From NCBI GenBank assembly GCA_964583155.1, contig CAZOUY010000005.1, positions 1 through 64,000 on the forward strand: a stretch of 64,000 nt of DNA, given 5' to 3'. The notes beneath the pieces are model-generated. The model was not told the DNA's origin. It did not search any database and saw only the letters and a program-made list of their open reading frames with translations. Shown here in pieces: positions 1 through 9,102 of the stretch. How positions within the stretch are numbered: the stretch's first letter is position 1; the number at the start of each line of letters is the position of its first letter. The DNA is from CAG-826 sp964583155 (GTDB taxonomy: Bacteria; Bacillota_I; Bacilli_A; RFN20; CAG-826). A program made the position numbers and the translations under genes.

Positions 1-83
1 TTATTTGCCTTCTTTCTTTTGAGCATTTGGTCTCACATGTATTGTACATTAACACTTTATAGTCCCTTTTTTATTTAAATGTA

Positions 84-112
84 TTGAAAAAGCATGAAGG
101 TTATGCTATGAT
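84..112 (+). promoter_or_regulatory. Promoter of tRNA-Ser
   Basis: A -35 box TTGAAA at 84-89 and a -10 box TATGAT at 107-112 are separated by 17 bases. They end 12 bases before the tRNA-Ser gene, the spacing expected for a sigma-A type promoter. Confidence 0.7.
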
Positions 113-124
113 AACATAGCCGTT

Positions 125-215
125 GGAGCAATACCCAAGTTGGTGAAGGGGCGTCCCTGCTAAGGACGTAGATCGGGCAACTGGTGCGAGAGTTCGAGTC
201 TCTCTTGCTCCGCCA
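125..215 (+). tRNA. tRNA-Ser (anticodon GCT)
   Basis: The acceptor stem GGAGCAA (125-131) pairs with TTGCTCC (205-211), followed by discriminator G and an encoded CCA at 213-215. The anticodon stem CGTCC/GGACG encloses the loop CTGCTAA with anticodon GCT. A long variable arm, as in class II tRNAs, fits serine. The T-arm GTTCGAGTC is present. It has its own promoter and terminator. Confidence 0.96.
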
Positions 216-224
216 TTTAAAATT

Positions 225-252
225 AAAACGCCATTTGATGGCGTTTTTTTGT
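225..252. terminator. Bidirectional terminator between tRNA-Ser and rdgB
   Basis: The 6-bp stem ACGCCA/TGGCGT (228-233, 239-244) is followed by seven T on the plus strand and preceded by an A run, so it can end tRNA-Ser and the converging rdgB transcript. Confidence 0.8.
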
Positions 253-267
253 TTATTATATCTATAA

Positions 268-852
268 TTATTTATTATTTCTAAGGTATTCTTTTAATAA
301 ACTAATTGCGTGACCGCGATGGGAAATCGCGTTTTTTTCATCTTCACTTAACTCAGCATAGGTTTTGCCTAAAGATGGTACAAAGAAAATAGGATCATAT
401 CCAAACCCCTGATAGCCATGCATTTCTATTGTTATTATGCCATGACATTCGCCTTGGAAGCAATGCTCCGAATGGCCGTCAATATAAGCAATAACACAGG
501 TAAAATGTGCACGCCGATCATCATAATTAGATAATCTTTCGATTATGGATGCGCATTTTTCTGAATAAGGATGGTTTTCCATAAAGCGCGATGAATAAAT
601 ACCAGGAAAATCATTTAGCGCGGTAATGGAAAGACCGGAATCATCGGCAATGATTGGATATGGTGAACGACCAACCAGAGCTCGAGCCTTTAAAAGAGCG
701 TTTTCGGTAAATGACGTGCCGGTTTCTTCGATATCATCGGTTATCCCCAAATCATCTAAAGAGACAATTTCAATATCCATATCATGGAAAGCTGTACGAA
801 ATTCATGAACCTTATGAGGATTGTGTGTTGCTAAAAGTAAAATTTTTTTCAT
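268..852 (-). CDS. rdgB: XTP/dITP pyrophosphatase (RdgB/HAM1 family)
   Basis: A 194-residue house-cleaning pyrophosphatase that hydrolyses non-canonical purine triphosphates such as dITP and XTP to monophosphates and keeps them out of DNA and RNA. The N-terminal substrate-binding motif THNPHKVHEF (residues 9-18), the catalytic ADDSGL, the PGIYSSRF segment, GFGYDPIF and the C-terminal SHRGHA motif are all present. The length matches the family norm. The gene stands alone on the minus strand and converges on tRNA-Ser with a shared terminator. A TTTTTCATTTTTTATCACC context gives an AGGTGAT-type ribosome binding site upstream of the ATG. The assignment is secure. Confidence 0.96.
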   Translation of the reverse strand: MKKILLLATHNPHKVHEFRTAFHDMDIEIVSLDDLGITDDIEETGTSFTENALLKARALVGRSPYPIIADDSGLSITALNDFPGIYSSRFMENHPYSEKCASIIERLSNYDDRRAHFTCVIAYIDGHSEHCFQGECHGIITIEMHGYQGFGYDPIFFVPSLGKTYAELSEDEKNAISHRGHAISLLKEYLRNNK

Positions 853-1052
853 TTTTTATCACCTTATTTAGTATAGCATTTTTCTTTTTCTTTTCCTTAA
901 CTAAGAAACAAAAGATCGTAAAACATAATGATAAAACAACTAATTATGACTAGATTTGAATGATAGTGATTGGCGTTATATTTTCTATGAACTGTTCTTT
1001 TACATTTAAGTACTATGGCAATATGCTTTTTGATTTCTATCCTTTGAATTAT
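853..1052. other. Non-coding gap between rdgB and the tRNA-Gly terminator
   Basis: About 200 A/T-rich bases. I see no convincing gene; the short reading frames here have no ribosome binding site and overlap the tRNA terminator. The rdgB promoter should lie near its right-hand part on the minus strand, but no clear boxes stand out. Confidence 0.5.
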
Positions 1053-1075
1053 AAAAAAAGCCCGATTAATCGGAC
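1053..1075 (-). terminator. Terminator of the tRNA-Asp/tRNA-Gly unit
   Basis: Read on the minus strand, GTCCGA and TCGGGC pair around a TTAA loop (1060-1075) and are followed by seven T. It lies just downstream of tRNA-Gly. Confidence 0.8.
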
Positions 1076-1088
1076 CTTTATCGAGCAA

Positions 1089-1162
1089 TGGAGCAGGTGA
1101 CGGGAATCGAACCCGCGTAGTTAGCTTGGAAGGCTAAAGTTCTACCATTGAACTACACCTGC
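1089..1162 (-). tRNA. tRNA-Gly (anticodon TCC)
   Basis: On the minus strand, the acceptor GCAGGTG pairs with CACCTGC, the discriminator is T, and CCA is encoded at 1091-1089. The anticodon loop reads CTTCCAA, giving anticodon TCC. The T-arm GGTTCGATTCC is present. It is cotranscribed after tRNA-Asp, with a two-base gap between the genes. Confidence 0.95.
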
Positions 1163-1164
1163 AA

Positions 1165-1240
1165 TGGCGGATCTGACGGGGATCGAACCCGCGGTCTTCT
1201 CCGTGACAGGGAGACATGTTAGCCACTACACCACAGATCC
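1165..1240 (-). tRNA. tRNA-Asp (anticodon GTC)
   Basis: On the minus strand, the acceptor GGATCTG pairs with CAGATCC, followed by discriminator G and encoded CCA. The anticodon stem TCTCC/GGAGA holds the loop CTGTCAC with anticodon GTC. It is the first gene of a two-tRNA transcript with tRNA-Gly. Confidence 0.95.
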
Positions 1241-1256
1241 ACTAGATGCGAATAAA

Positions 1257-1284
1257 ATGATATCATATTTTCGGATAATTTCAA
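1257..1284 (-). promoter_or_regulatory. Promoter of the tRNA-Asp/tRNA-Gly unit
   Basis: On the minus strand, TTGAAA (1284-1279) and TATCAT (1262-1257) are spaced by 16 bases and end 17 bases before tRNA-Asp. Confidence 0.55.
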
Positions 1285-1372
1285 GACTTATATTGAAAAA
1301 AAACAAGATAATTGTCATTCGATGGTTTTAATGAATCATATCCCTTTTGTTTAAATATATTACACCAAATAT

Positions 1373-1398
1373 AGAAAAGGGACTCCTAACGAAGTCCC
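1373..1398 (-). terminator. Terminator after trxA
   Basis: Minus-strand hairpin GGGACT/AGTCCC (1398-1393, 1384-1379) with an 8-base loop followed by TTTTCTAT, five bases after the trxA stop. Confidence 0.8.
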
Positions 1399-1402
1399 AT
1401 CA

Positions 1403-1714
1403 TTATTTCAAATAAGTTTTGATCAAGCGCTCCAAATTGTTTTTTGGGACAAAGCCCACCTGTTCATAGACTATTTTGCCGTTCTTGATGAACATTAAGG
1501 TTGGAATTGAGGCAATGGAGTAGTGAGCCGCTAATTCGGAAAGGTCATCGACGTCAACCTTGCCTATCGAAATTTCGGGATAATCCTCATCGATTTCTTC
1601 TAAAAGAGGAGCGATCATACGGCACGGACCACACCAGGTCGCAAAGAAATCGACAATAACATTTTCGTTCTTTAGTAGTTCATTAAATTGGTTGATATTT
1701 TGAATATGTATCAT
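1403..1714 (-). CDS. trxA: Thioredoxin
   Basis: A 103-residue cytosolic disulfide reductase with the classical active site WCGPC at residues 27-31 and the cis-proline segment SIPTL (Pro71). The length and the absence of a signal peptide fit a canonical thioredoxin that serves ribonucleotide reductase and protein thiols. An AAAGGAG ribosome binding site lies upstream of the ATG. It is the last gene of a minus-strand run after the TraX-like gene (13-base gap) and is followed by a strong terminator. No thioredoxin reductase is visible in this window. Confidence 0.96.
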   Translation of the reverse strand: MIHIQNINQFNELLKNENVIVDFFATWCGPCRMIAPLLEEIDEDYPEISIGKVDVDDLSELAAHYSIASIPTLMFIKNGKIVYEQVGFVPKNNLERLIKTYLK

Positions 1715-1727
1715 GTTTTTTTCTCCT

Positions 1728-2561
1728 TTAAAGCAATAGATATATCAAGTATAGGATACCCAAATGTCCGGGATAATATAAATAAAAGCTATATTTAAGA
1801 TATTTTGAAGAGAAGCCCTTTTCACCATTATAGAATAGAATAAAGATGCCGCTAAACATAGCAATTACTTGTAACGAAACATTTATGATATCAAGCTGAG
1901 GAAATATTTTGGTAATTCCCCAACAACTTAAGTTTATTATAACCAAAAACGTAATTGCAAATATATTGCTCACCTTTTGATATGACATGATCTCTTCCAT
2001 TTGTGTGACGGTGAGATCCAATTTGCTTGCGGATAGTTGATAATATTTTTTTGAGACAAGGCGAGCAAAATAGAATCCCAGAATAATTAAAACACCATAA
2101 TAGTGATATTCCAATCTTAAAAAAGTCGGTATTTGGCTATCAAAGCATACCAATAAAACATAGATCGCTATCGGGATGATCGCCCATAGCTTTTGAAATT
2201 TCTTTTTTTCGAGCAAGCATATTATAGAAGCACCGAGAAAGAGATCCCAAAAGATATTAAATAATCCCACATATTCATTAAATATTTTAGGGATTAGATA
2301 ACCGGCTAATCCGAAAACGATCGTACTTATGAATAATCGTAATAAAAATTTAAAACGGCTGCGGGTATGGAATATGCTTTCGACAATCAAAAAGGCAAAA
2401 AGAGGAAAGGATAAACGCCCGATTATGCGTAAAGCTAAATAAAAGGGACTTTCGATTCCATAAAAGGGCTCAACCAAAAAGACACCAATATGATCAATTG
2501 TCATAAAAATGGCCGCTAAGATTTTCAAAACTAGGGCGTTGAGGGCTACTTTCTTTTTCAT
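1728..2561 (-). CDS. TraX-like multi-spanning membrane protein
   Basis: A 277-residue integral membrane protein with about eight hydrophobic segments. The N-terminal block with LKILAAIFMTIDHIG (from residue 12) and the following RIIGRLSFPLFAFLIVE are the signature of the TraX family. TraX is known as the F-pilin N-acetyltransferase, but chromosomal members in Bacillota have no established substrate. No conjugation genes are nearby, so a role in acylating a surface component is inference. It lies between the CPBP protease gene and trxA, with 10-15 base gaps suggesting one transcript. Confidence 0.8.
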   Translation of the reverse strand: MKKKVALNALVLKILAAIFMTIDHIGVFLVEPFYGIESPFYLALRIIGRLSFPLFAFLIVESIFHTRSRFKFLLRLFISTIVFGLAGYLIPKIFNEYVGLFNIFWDLFLGASIICLLEKKKFQKLWAIIPIAIYVLLVCFDSQIPTFLRLEYHYYGVLIILGFYFARLVSKKYYQLSASKLDLTVTQMEEIMSYQKVSNIFAITFLVIINLSCWGITKIFPQLDIINVSLQVIAMFSGIFILFYNGEKGFSSKYLKYSFYLYYPGHLGILYLIYLLL

Positions 2562-2572
2562 GGTGCTTAATT

Positions 2573-3457
2573 CTATGATGCGAAGATGATGGAAAAGATA
2601 GCGACCGCATTATTGATAGCATGGGCAATCATGGAGGTGGCAATGCTTTGGTGCTTTTCATAGGCTCGGCAAAGAATGACACCAGAAATTATATAGCTGG
2701 GAATGTTCCATAGCTCATTAACTAAATTTTTAGTAAAATCCTCGCCGGATTCAGGAAGAGTAAAGTGAATCAAAGCAAAAACAAGCGCTGTAATGATATA
2801 TGCGACAACGCGGTTATAGCGTCGTAAGATATTATATAGACCTAATCGATACGTGGTTTCTTCGCAAATGGGAGCAAACACGATAGTCATAATCGCCATC
2901 ATGAAAGGATAACTGGAGGTCATATTGCGAATCGCACTTTCATTCGCGTTCACATCACTATTACCGCGGATGGCGGTAATAATCATTCCTACGGCTGCGG
3001 TCACGATGAGCATTAAAAATCCGTAAGCGACACCATCAATCAAAGCGCTCTTGTTCTTAAATTGCTTAAAAATTTCTTTAAATGATCGCAATCCGACAAT
3101 AAATACCAAGACTACTATCGTTAAAAAATATGCTAAGAAATTGCTCAGAACACTTCCGAAAATCGGCAAGCCATCATTAACGACATCGATTCCTTTATTA
3201 GTGTAATATATGGTTATAAAAGAAACGACAATTGTCGCGATAATAGATAAGCCAATCCAACCAACAAGAAAAAAACATATATGCTTCCCGATAGGAAAAA
3301 GAACAAATTTTTCTTTGAGAGGATCGTGAATTTCTTTTTTGGGCTTTTGCTTATTCGGTTTATCATCGTTATTATTTGTATTGGAAAATGTCGCTCCACA
3401 ATGAGGACATTCGTGACTTTGATCATTGATTTCATTTCCACAAAACTTGCAATACAT
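2573..3457 (-). CDS. Zinc-ribbon CPBP-family intramembrane metalloprotease
   Basis: 294 residues. An N-terminal zinc ribbon has Cys3, Cys6, Cys17 and Cys20 (CKFCG and CPHCG). A charged linker follows, then about seven to eight membrane segments. CPBP/Abi motifs are present: the EE pair at residues 199-200 followed by the conserved Arg (EETTYR), the second-motif His231 (LIHFTL) and His279 (IAHAINN). Family members are Rce1-like proteases; bacterial ones act in bacteriocin immunity or membrane-protein processing, and the substrate here is unknown. The start at 3457 is chosen because AGGAGG lies just upstream; an in-frame start 18 bases earlier would cover that site. Confidence 0.88.
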   Translation of the reverse strand: MYCKFCGNEINDQSHECPHCGATFSNTNNNDDKPNKQKPKKEIHDPLKEKFVLFPIGKHICFFLVGWIGLSIIATIVVSFITIYYTNKGIDVVNDGLPIFGSVLSNFLAYFLTIVVLVFIVGLRSFKEIFKQFKNKSALIDGVAYGFLMLIVTAAVGMIITAIRGNSDVNANESAIRNMTSSYPFMMAIMTIVFAPICEETTYRLGLYNILRRYNRVVAYIITALVFALIHFTLPESGEDFTKNLVNELWNIPSYIISGVILCRAYEKHQSIATSMIAHAINNAVAIFSIIFAS

Positions 3458-3623
3458 ACTTTTTCCTCCTATCAAACCTAATTAATTATACTATTTTCCG
3501 GGAATAATTAGTAGAAATATTATTTTTTTGTCTTTGTATTAATCTTCATGCCACTTGATTTTATGCTTTTAATAATTTATTATTAAATCACTTTCTTTTT
3601 TTAGAGAATTAGAACTTTAATGT

Positions 3624-3632
3624 TGTTATGAT
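3624..3632 (+). promoter_or_regulatory. Extended -10 element upstream of the giant repeat protein
   Basis: TGT-TATGAT (TG at 3624-3625, hexamer 3627-3632) is an extended -10 box, 29 bases before the start codon. No good -35 is seen. The gap 3458-3661 also holds the divergent start of the CPBP gene and is otherwise A/T-rich. Confidence 0.5.
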
Positions 3633-3661
3633 ACATATATTAGAGAAATTGGAGGTAATAA

Positions 3662-6600
3662 ATGGATATTCTTTTGTTTTTAATTAGTCCGGCACAGCTG
3701 ACACTATATTTAAATATTGCTTTAGGGGTCATCTTGCTTTGCATTATTATATATGGCATTTCATCGATGCTCAAAAGAGCATTACCACAGGCTTTTTCTA
3801 TTTGTAGCTTCATTGTTTTGATGGTGGTCGGAATATTATTGGCCCATCCTCTTTCACAATGGTTTTCAAATGTCGATATTTCTTGGATTTCATCCTCTTT
3901 TTCGTTAAATGGACAGGAAGTGAGTGTGACCACGGTTCAAGAAACCATCAAAAATATTCTTACGGCATTAGCCGGTAATGATGAAAAAGATCTCGTTTTT
4001 ATTGCTTTGACCAATAAAGATTTAGCGCAGTATATTGAGGCTTTATCGACCTTATTGGTCAGTTATATTACCTTCTTTTTATATGTCTTGCTTGTATTTA
4101 TCATCGGAAAGCCGATTTGTGCTTTCATCTATCATTGTGGATTTAAATTTATTTTTCCGAAAAAAGTGCGGAAATATCGTTATAAAAGGAAATGGAAATC
4201 GGTATTAATCGGCATGACCAACGCGACCTTATCATGTGCGATGCTTTTAACTCCCTTATTTGCGATTGTAAATACTGTGAATTACGGGCTCCAGAAAAAT
4301 AAATCGACGGAAATCATCGATCAAGAATCATATGATAATATTATGCAATGGTCGGATGCTTATAACGATTCCTTGTTCGCCAAAATACTTTTCGGAATTA
4401 AAGATGATTCCGGACGATCTTTGGATATGATGCTCATGGACTATGTGACTAAAACCGATTATGATGGTTCGACTTTGCTTTTTTCCGATCAAATAAGCTC
4501 TATTTCGGATGCTGCGGAAAAGATCATTGCTTCGGGAATTCTGGGCGATGATGAAAATGGAATTAACTATGCCTCATTGCTTTCCAAAAGCTTTATAACC
4601 TCGATGATTACGACAGTCACGGACTCGCAATTCTTTATGAAGCTGTTTCCGATCTTAATCAATATTGCGTTAACATACGTCGATAATAATGAGCTATTCG
4701 ATACTTCTTATATCGATCTTGATAACCTCGATTGGAAAGAGGAATTAAAAAATGTCAATCAGATCTACAATTCCTTATATGATGCCGGAATAATAAGCGA
4801 TTTAATTGATGGTGATGATTTCAAAATTCCTTTTTCTGACACCGCTAAAGATTCCCTTCATCAGGCATTTAGTTTGATGGATGAGTCAACCATGCTTCAT
4901 CGAATTATTCCCGCGGTGATATATACCTACGTCATCCAAGAAGACGAAGATAATACCCCTTCCGCTTTATCATTTTATCTTTCTACGGATTGGGATGATT
5001 ATCAGGATATTAAATGGGGAAGGGAATTGCTCATTATCTATGACACACTTTATCAATTGAGTAAAGTCGGAATTGAGATCGTCATTAATAATACTTCGAG
5101 CGACAATCCATCTCCCAAAGAGGCCTTTGTCTTCAAAAACGCTTTTTTGCCGAATTTTATTACGAAAAACGTCCGAGAAGATGAAGAAGCTCCCGCTAAC
5201 AATATTCTCCAAATTTTATTGGATCATTTCGATGACGTGGCCCCTATTTTAACCGGATATAAAAGCGATGGCGAGTTGGATGTCAATCATGAATATTTAA
5301 CAATATTTGATAGTCAATTGATAATGAAGAATATCGATAAGGCCTTGAATTACGCAGCCGATACCATGCTTCTTCCCAATGAAGAAACAGGGGAGAAGCC
5401 GTTAATAAATGGCGATGATCTCAAAAATGCTTTAAAGCACATTAATGGTAGCCAAGAATATAAATATGAGGTTTTCAATCTTTTGAAGGCCGCTAAGATC
5501 TTATTGGGAAATGATGATTTTGATTTGAATAACGCCGGGGCCTTGTTAGAGAATTTGGCTTTCCGCGAGGCATTGTGTGAATTATCTGCGATTATTGATA
5601 ATTCCATCGTGCTATCGAATGTCATGCCTTATGTCCTTGAGAACGCCTTAGCAAATATTTCTTTTGGCGATAACATTCCTTTGAGTGGCCAAGATTTAAA
5701 TTTCCGCAATATTAAATTTGCCGTTGAAATTCCTTTGCTTTTAGATGGCTATGAAAGTGCGCTTTCATTATCCGAAAGCTTTGATGGCGGGGATGTCAAT
5801 TCGATCATTTCGACGATTGATACGGAAAATTTAAAGAAAGCTTTGACCGTGATGTATCAGTCACAGATCATCAATCCCCGGGCGCTTAATAACGCTAATT
5901 TTTATGCCATCTTAGATTTGATCTTCGATAATGAAGATTTTAAAGAAATTGGAATGTATCAAAATAAAGAGGTCGATTATTCTAAGGTGCAAAATTGGGA
6001 GCAAGAGATTCAAGGCATTGCGAATATTTTTACAAGCCTAAAAGCGGATTCCATTCTCGATCTTTTCAATGCTGAGACGATATCACTTTTAAGCATTAAT
6101 CCTACATCGATTCAGGATTTGTTCGCCTCTATTGATGACTCTATTTTGATAAGAAACACTTTTGGAGCGGTTCTTGATCATCTGTTAGGGGAAGTAATCG
6201 ACGTATCCTTAGATGGCGTCTCTTTTGAGAATGTTACAAATTGGACCGAAGAAGGCAATGCGCTTTCTCGCGTAATTGCCGGATTTAAAACCATTGGTCA
6301 AGAAATAGAGAATGTTGATTGGTTGAATACCGATCCAAGCATCAGCGAAGAAATTTTGACCAATTTTGCTTCCATGCAGGTTTTTGAAAGTCCAAAGGCC
6401 TTTGGGGCTTTTATTTGGAAGAATATTCATAATAGCGGTGATGAAATAAATAGCTATTTAAAAGATTATCCTGAAGTTGGCTCTCCGACATATCTAAGCG
6501 CTCAGTCCGATTTCGAATCGGTCGAGGATTGGGCCAATGAGATCTCATTGATGACGAGCTTTATTAAAGCACTTCAGGATATGGACGGCGAGGTTATTTG

Positions 6601-8425
6601 GACCGATGGCCGACCGAATGTCGAAAATCCCGGAACGCAGGGTTTAAATTATTTTATCAATGGAAATGCGACTTCGGCGCAATTACGAAGTGTTTTGATA
6701 CCTCTCAGCGAGATAAAAATGTTCCGTATGATTTCAATCAATGCGATTAATGAAGTGATAAACAGCATCACGGATCAAGTGGAGCTGATCGATTTATCGA
6801 TGGCCAATATTGATATCATTGCCGAGGATGATCTAGCTAGAAAAAATGATCTCCTGCTTATCCCGGATATTTATGAATTGGTGCAATCCTTCACTGAGGA
6901 AAACATTTACGATGAGGATCGCACGGAAGAATTATTGATTTCCTTGCACAATTCGTATATTTTTAATACTTTAAAGAACCCGAACAATATTGATGCTCAA
7001 GGAAGACGTGATCTCACTGTTTTCGAGCAAACCATCGTTCAGGTGGCGGTTAAGACCGGTATTGCGGAATATGTCGCGAATAGCTTAGATAACGATGTCC
7101 AAACCAATAAAATTCAAAATAATGTCCTATCGATTCATAATTCCATGAACAATCGTGATGATATTTCTAATGATGAATGGCTAGATCAAAGCGATAGCCT
7201 TGGAGAAATCACGAAACTCAAGAATATATTGATCGCCTACAATAACAGTAATCTTGGAACCTTTGATAGCAACATCATTTTCGATGCCGATTTGTTATCG
7301 GTCCAAGAGGTCTTGGAAGCGGTGAATCATAGCCGTGTTACTCATGATGCCACTCCGGTATTTTTAAATCATTTATTGACCATCAGTAGCATCGATTCAT
7401 TAGTGGATGATCAAACGAAAATTGACTATCAATTGAATCATTTAGGTCCGCTTTCCATTAATGAGCGGATGGCGCTATATGATCAAGAGATCGTCTATAT
7501 CACGAATGCAATCGATCTAGTGAGAATTCGCAATAGTGATGATAGTAAAGAAATCTTTAACTTTAGAATTGGCAATTTTGTTGATTTGATAACTCCGGTT
7601 GATCAAGGAGGAAAAGGTAAAAGCACTATTTCATTCTTTACGCTATTAAAGCATTCGCGAATTTTAGAGGAAACGCGGAGCGAAATAATCGTCAACATTA
7701 TTGATAAAATCAACAATTCACAATTCATCCGACCTTATGATGGCACCAAAGAAGAAAAAATAGCGAAAATCGAATCATATTTTTCTAGCGACTTAGAGCC
7801 GAATTATCAGTTGGATCCTACCATCGAAGGAAAGAGCATCGATCTGATTGTTCCGATGCTCAATCAAGAGAGTATTATGAGCCAAAGTAATTTTGAAGAT
7901 CTGTTGGATCAAGGTGATACGATATCCAAGATCATCACCAACACGATGATCGAAGGGAAAAGAGCCTATCTTTCTAGCGAGATTGTCGCGGGATTTTTAA
8001 ATGCCTATGGCCCGCAAGAGCATAATGCGATTGCTTGGGTGACCACGAGCGAAGGAGCACTTGATGATTTTGCTTTATTGAATTCAACCTCTGCTCAGCA
8101 GCTTGATGCTCTTTTTGTCGCCCGCTTGGCCTTTGATCAGTTAGCGCAAAAAGGCGCTGAAATCACCGAAGATTGTCAAGAGGCGATAACGTTCCAAGAA
8201 AGAATGGCTTATTTGGATACATTTAGAGAAAATGAAGAAGCCTATAACGCCGTTTTAGCTAAATTGGCGAATGCGATGTTCTATGAAACCGTATGTGAAA
8301 CAACACAATGTTACTATGATGGCAATATAATAAGCCTCAATGAATATTTCGTTATTCGCGGGGCAAATACCTTTACGGATCAATCACAATGTGTGATCGA
8401 GGCCTTGATGATGATCAACGGCTAA
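3662..8425 (+). CDS. Giant membrane-anchored repeat protein of unknown function
   Basis: 1587 residues, start set by GGAGG nine bases upstream. The N-terminal 210 residues hold about four membrane segments (roughly 10-35, 42-62, 125-155, 178-205) with a basic loop KKVRKYRYKRKWK between the last two. This layout recalls CvpA-like proteins but is not enough for a family call. The remaining ~1380 residues are acidic, mostly helical and contain about ten degenerate modules of roughly 90 residues. Recurring elements are an aromatic W-x2-E segment (DWKEELKNV near 355, NWEQEIQGI near 777, NWTEEGNAL near 858, DWANEISLM near 955) and a preceding 'S-hydrophobic ... P-x-V' helix such as LHRIIPAVI, LSNVMPYVL and IRNTFGAVL. 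I infer an extracellular repeat region anchored in the membrane. No catalytic motif is visible. It stands as a single transcription unit. Confidence 0.75.
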   Translation: MDILLFLISPAQLTLYLNIALGVILLCIIIYGISSMLKRALPQAFSICSFIVLMVVGILLAHPLSQWFSNVDISWISSSFSLNGQEVSVTTVQETIKNILTALAGNDEKDLVFIALTNKDLAQYIEALSTLLVSYITFFLYVLLVFIIGKPICAFIYHCGFKFIFPKKVRKYRYKRKWKSVLIGMTNATLSCAMLLTPLFAIVNTVNYGLQKNKSTEIIDQESYDNIMQWSDAYNDSLFAKILFGIKDDSGRSLDMMLMDYVTKTDYDGSTLLFSDQISSISDAAEKIIASGILGDDENGINYASLLSKSFITSMITTVTDSQFFMKLFPILINIALTYVDNNELFDTSYIDLDNLDWKEELKNVNQIYNSLYDAGIISDLIDGDDFKIPFSDTAKDSLHQAFSLMDESTMLHRIIPAVIYTYVIQEDEDNTPSALSFYLSTDWDDYQDIKWGRELLIIYDTLYQLSKVGIEIVINNTSSDNPSPKEAFVFKNAFLPNFITKNVREDEEAPANNILQILLDHFDDVAPILTGYKSDGELDVNHEYLTIFDSQLIMKNIDKALNYAADTMLLPNEETGEKPLINGDDLKNALKHINGSQEYKYEVFNLLKAAKILLGNDDFDLNNAGALLENLAFREALCELSAIIDNSIVLSNVMPYVLENALANISFGDNIPLSGQDLNFRNIKFAVEIPLLLDGYESALSLSESFDGGDVNSIISTIDTENLKKALTVMYQSQIINPRALNNANFYAILDLIFDNEDFKEIGMYQNKEVDYSKVQNWEQEIQGIANIFTSLKADSILDLFNAETISLLSINPTSIQDLFASIDDSILIRNTFGAVLDHLLGEVIDVSLDGVSFENVTNWTEEGNALSRVIAGFKTIGQEIENVDWLNTDPSISEEILTNFASMQVFESPKAFGAFIWKNIHNSGDEINSYLKDYPEVGSPTYLSAQSDFESVEDWANEISLMTSFIKALQDMDGEVIWTDGRPNVENPGTQGLNYFINGNATSAQLRSVLIPLSEIKMFRMISINAINEVINSITDQVELIDLSMANIDIIAEDDLARKNDLLLIPDIYELVQSFTEENIYDEDRTEELLISLHNSYIFNTLKNPNNIDAQGRRDLTVFEQTIVQVAVKTGIAEYVANSLDNDVQTNKIQNNVLSIHNSMNNRDDISNDEWLDQSDSLGEITKLKNILIAYNNSNLGTFDSNIIFDADLLSVQEVLEAVNHSRVTHDATPVFLNHLLTISSIDSLVDDQTKIDYQLNHLGPLSINERMALYDQEIVYITNAIDLVRIRNSDDSKEIFNFRIGNFVDLITPVDQGGKGKSTISFFTLLKHSRILEETRSEIIVNIIDKINNSQFIRPYDGTKEEKIAKIESYFSSDLEPNYQLDPTIEGKSIDLIVPMLNQESIMSQSNFEDLLDQGDTISKIITNTMIEGKRAYLSSEIVAGFLNAYGPQEHNAIAWVTTSEGALDDFALLNSTSAQQLDALFVARLAFDQLAQKGAEITEDCQEAITFQERMAYLDTFRENEEAYNAVLAKLANAMFYETVCETTQCYYDGNIISLNEYFVIRGANTFTDQSQCVIEALMMING

Positions 8426-8472
8426 AGCGAATATTCGTAAGTGTTTTCAGCGTTAACTTCAGTATTATATGG

Positions 8473-8478
8473 TATAAT
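8473..8478 (+). promoter_or_regulatory. -10 box of the yigZ-mrp-pepP operon
   Basis: TATAAT at 8473-8478 lies 16 bases before the yigZ start, in the 68-base gap after the giant repeat gene. No consensus -35 stands out, so it could also give a very short leader. Confidence 0.45.
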
Positions 8479-8493
8479 AGCGATGGTGATTAT

Positions 8494-9102
8494 ATGTACA
8501 CTATTTTAGAGTCATATCAGGGAGTATTAGAAATAGAGCGTTCATCTTTCTTAGCGTACTTTATGCCCATTGAAGATGAAAATCAGGCGCGCTTTAATTT
8601 AGAAAAAATCAAAAAAGCCAACCCTAAAGCCCGTCATTGCTGCTATGCCTATCGCCTGAAGGATGTACAGAAATCATCGGATGATGGAGAGCCAAAAGGA
8701 ACGGCCGGAAGACCTCTTTTAGAGCTACTTATTAAAAATGATTATGTTGGTGTCTTAATAGTGGTGGTACGCTACTTTGGGGGCATTAAATTAGGAGCCG
8801 GGCGTTTATTAAGGACGTATGTCGATGCGGCCTTACAAGCGATGAACAAGGCCCAAAAATATATTCCCTATAGCGCCTATCGATATCACATAAGCATGCA
8901 TCCCTCCTTGTATGAAGCGATGCTACGCGTCATTCATGAATTGGATGCGGAAATAGAAGATAGTGAGTTTTTTGAGGAAATTATGCTGATTGTTTCTTCA
9001 GAGAAGGACATTTTAGAAATGGTTCAGCAGCGGTTCCATGGTCAAATTAAAATCACACAATTATCATCAAAGCAAAAATATAGATTGGAGAAAGAAAAAT
9101 GA
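8494..9102 (+). CDS. yigZ: YigZ/IMPACT-family protein
   Basis: 202 residues. The family fold is a two-domain protein with an N-terminal IMPACT (UPF0029) domain: FLAYFMP, the RHCCYAYR segment, SSDDGEPKGTAGRPLLE and VVRYFGGIKLGAGRL are all recognisable within residues 15-110. A C-terminal DUF1949 ferredoxin-like domain covers about 130-195. IMPACT proteins are linked to translation regulation in eukaryotes; the bacterial role is unsettled. The start at 8494 is preferred: it follows a GGTGAT site, and the upstream in-frame extension would overlap the previous gene. The stop TGA overlaps the mrp start (ATGA), so the two are translationally coupled. Confidence 0.93.
   Translation: MYTILESYQGVLEIERSSFLAYFMPIEDENQARFNLEKIKKANPKARHCCYAYRLKDVQKSSDDGEPKGTAGRPLLELLIKNDYVGVLIVVVRYFGGIKLGAGRLLRTYVDAALQAMNKAQKYIPYSAYRYHISMHPSLYEAMLRVIHELDAEIEDSEFFEEIMLIVSSEKDILEMVQQRFHGQIKITQLSSKQKYRLEKEK

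Noticed and set aside
1..51. A short minus-strand frame ending at position 1-3 (RPNAQKKEGK)
   Set aside because: It has only about 15 codons after an in-frame stop and no ATG start. It could be chance.
897..1088. A 63-codon minus-strand frame between rdgB and tRNA-Gly
   Set aside because: It overlaps the tRNA terminator, lacks a ribosome binding site and resembles no protein.
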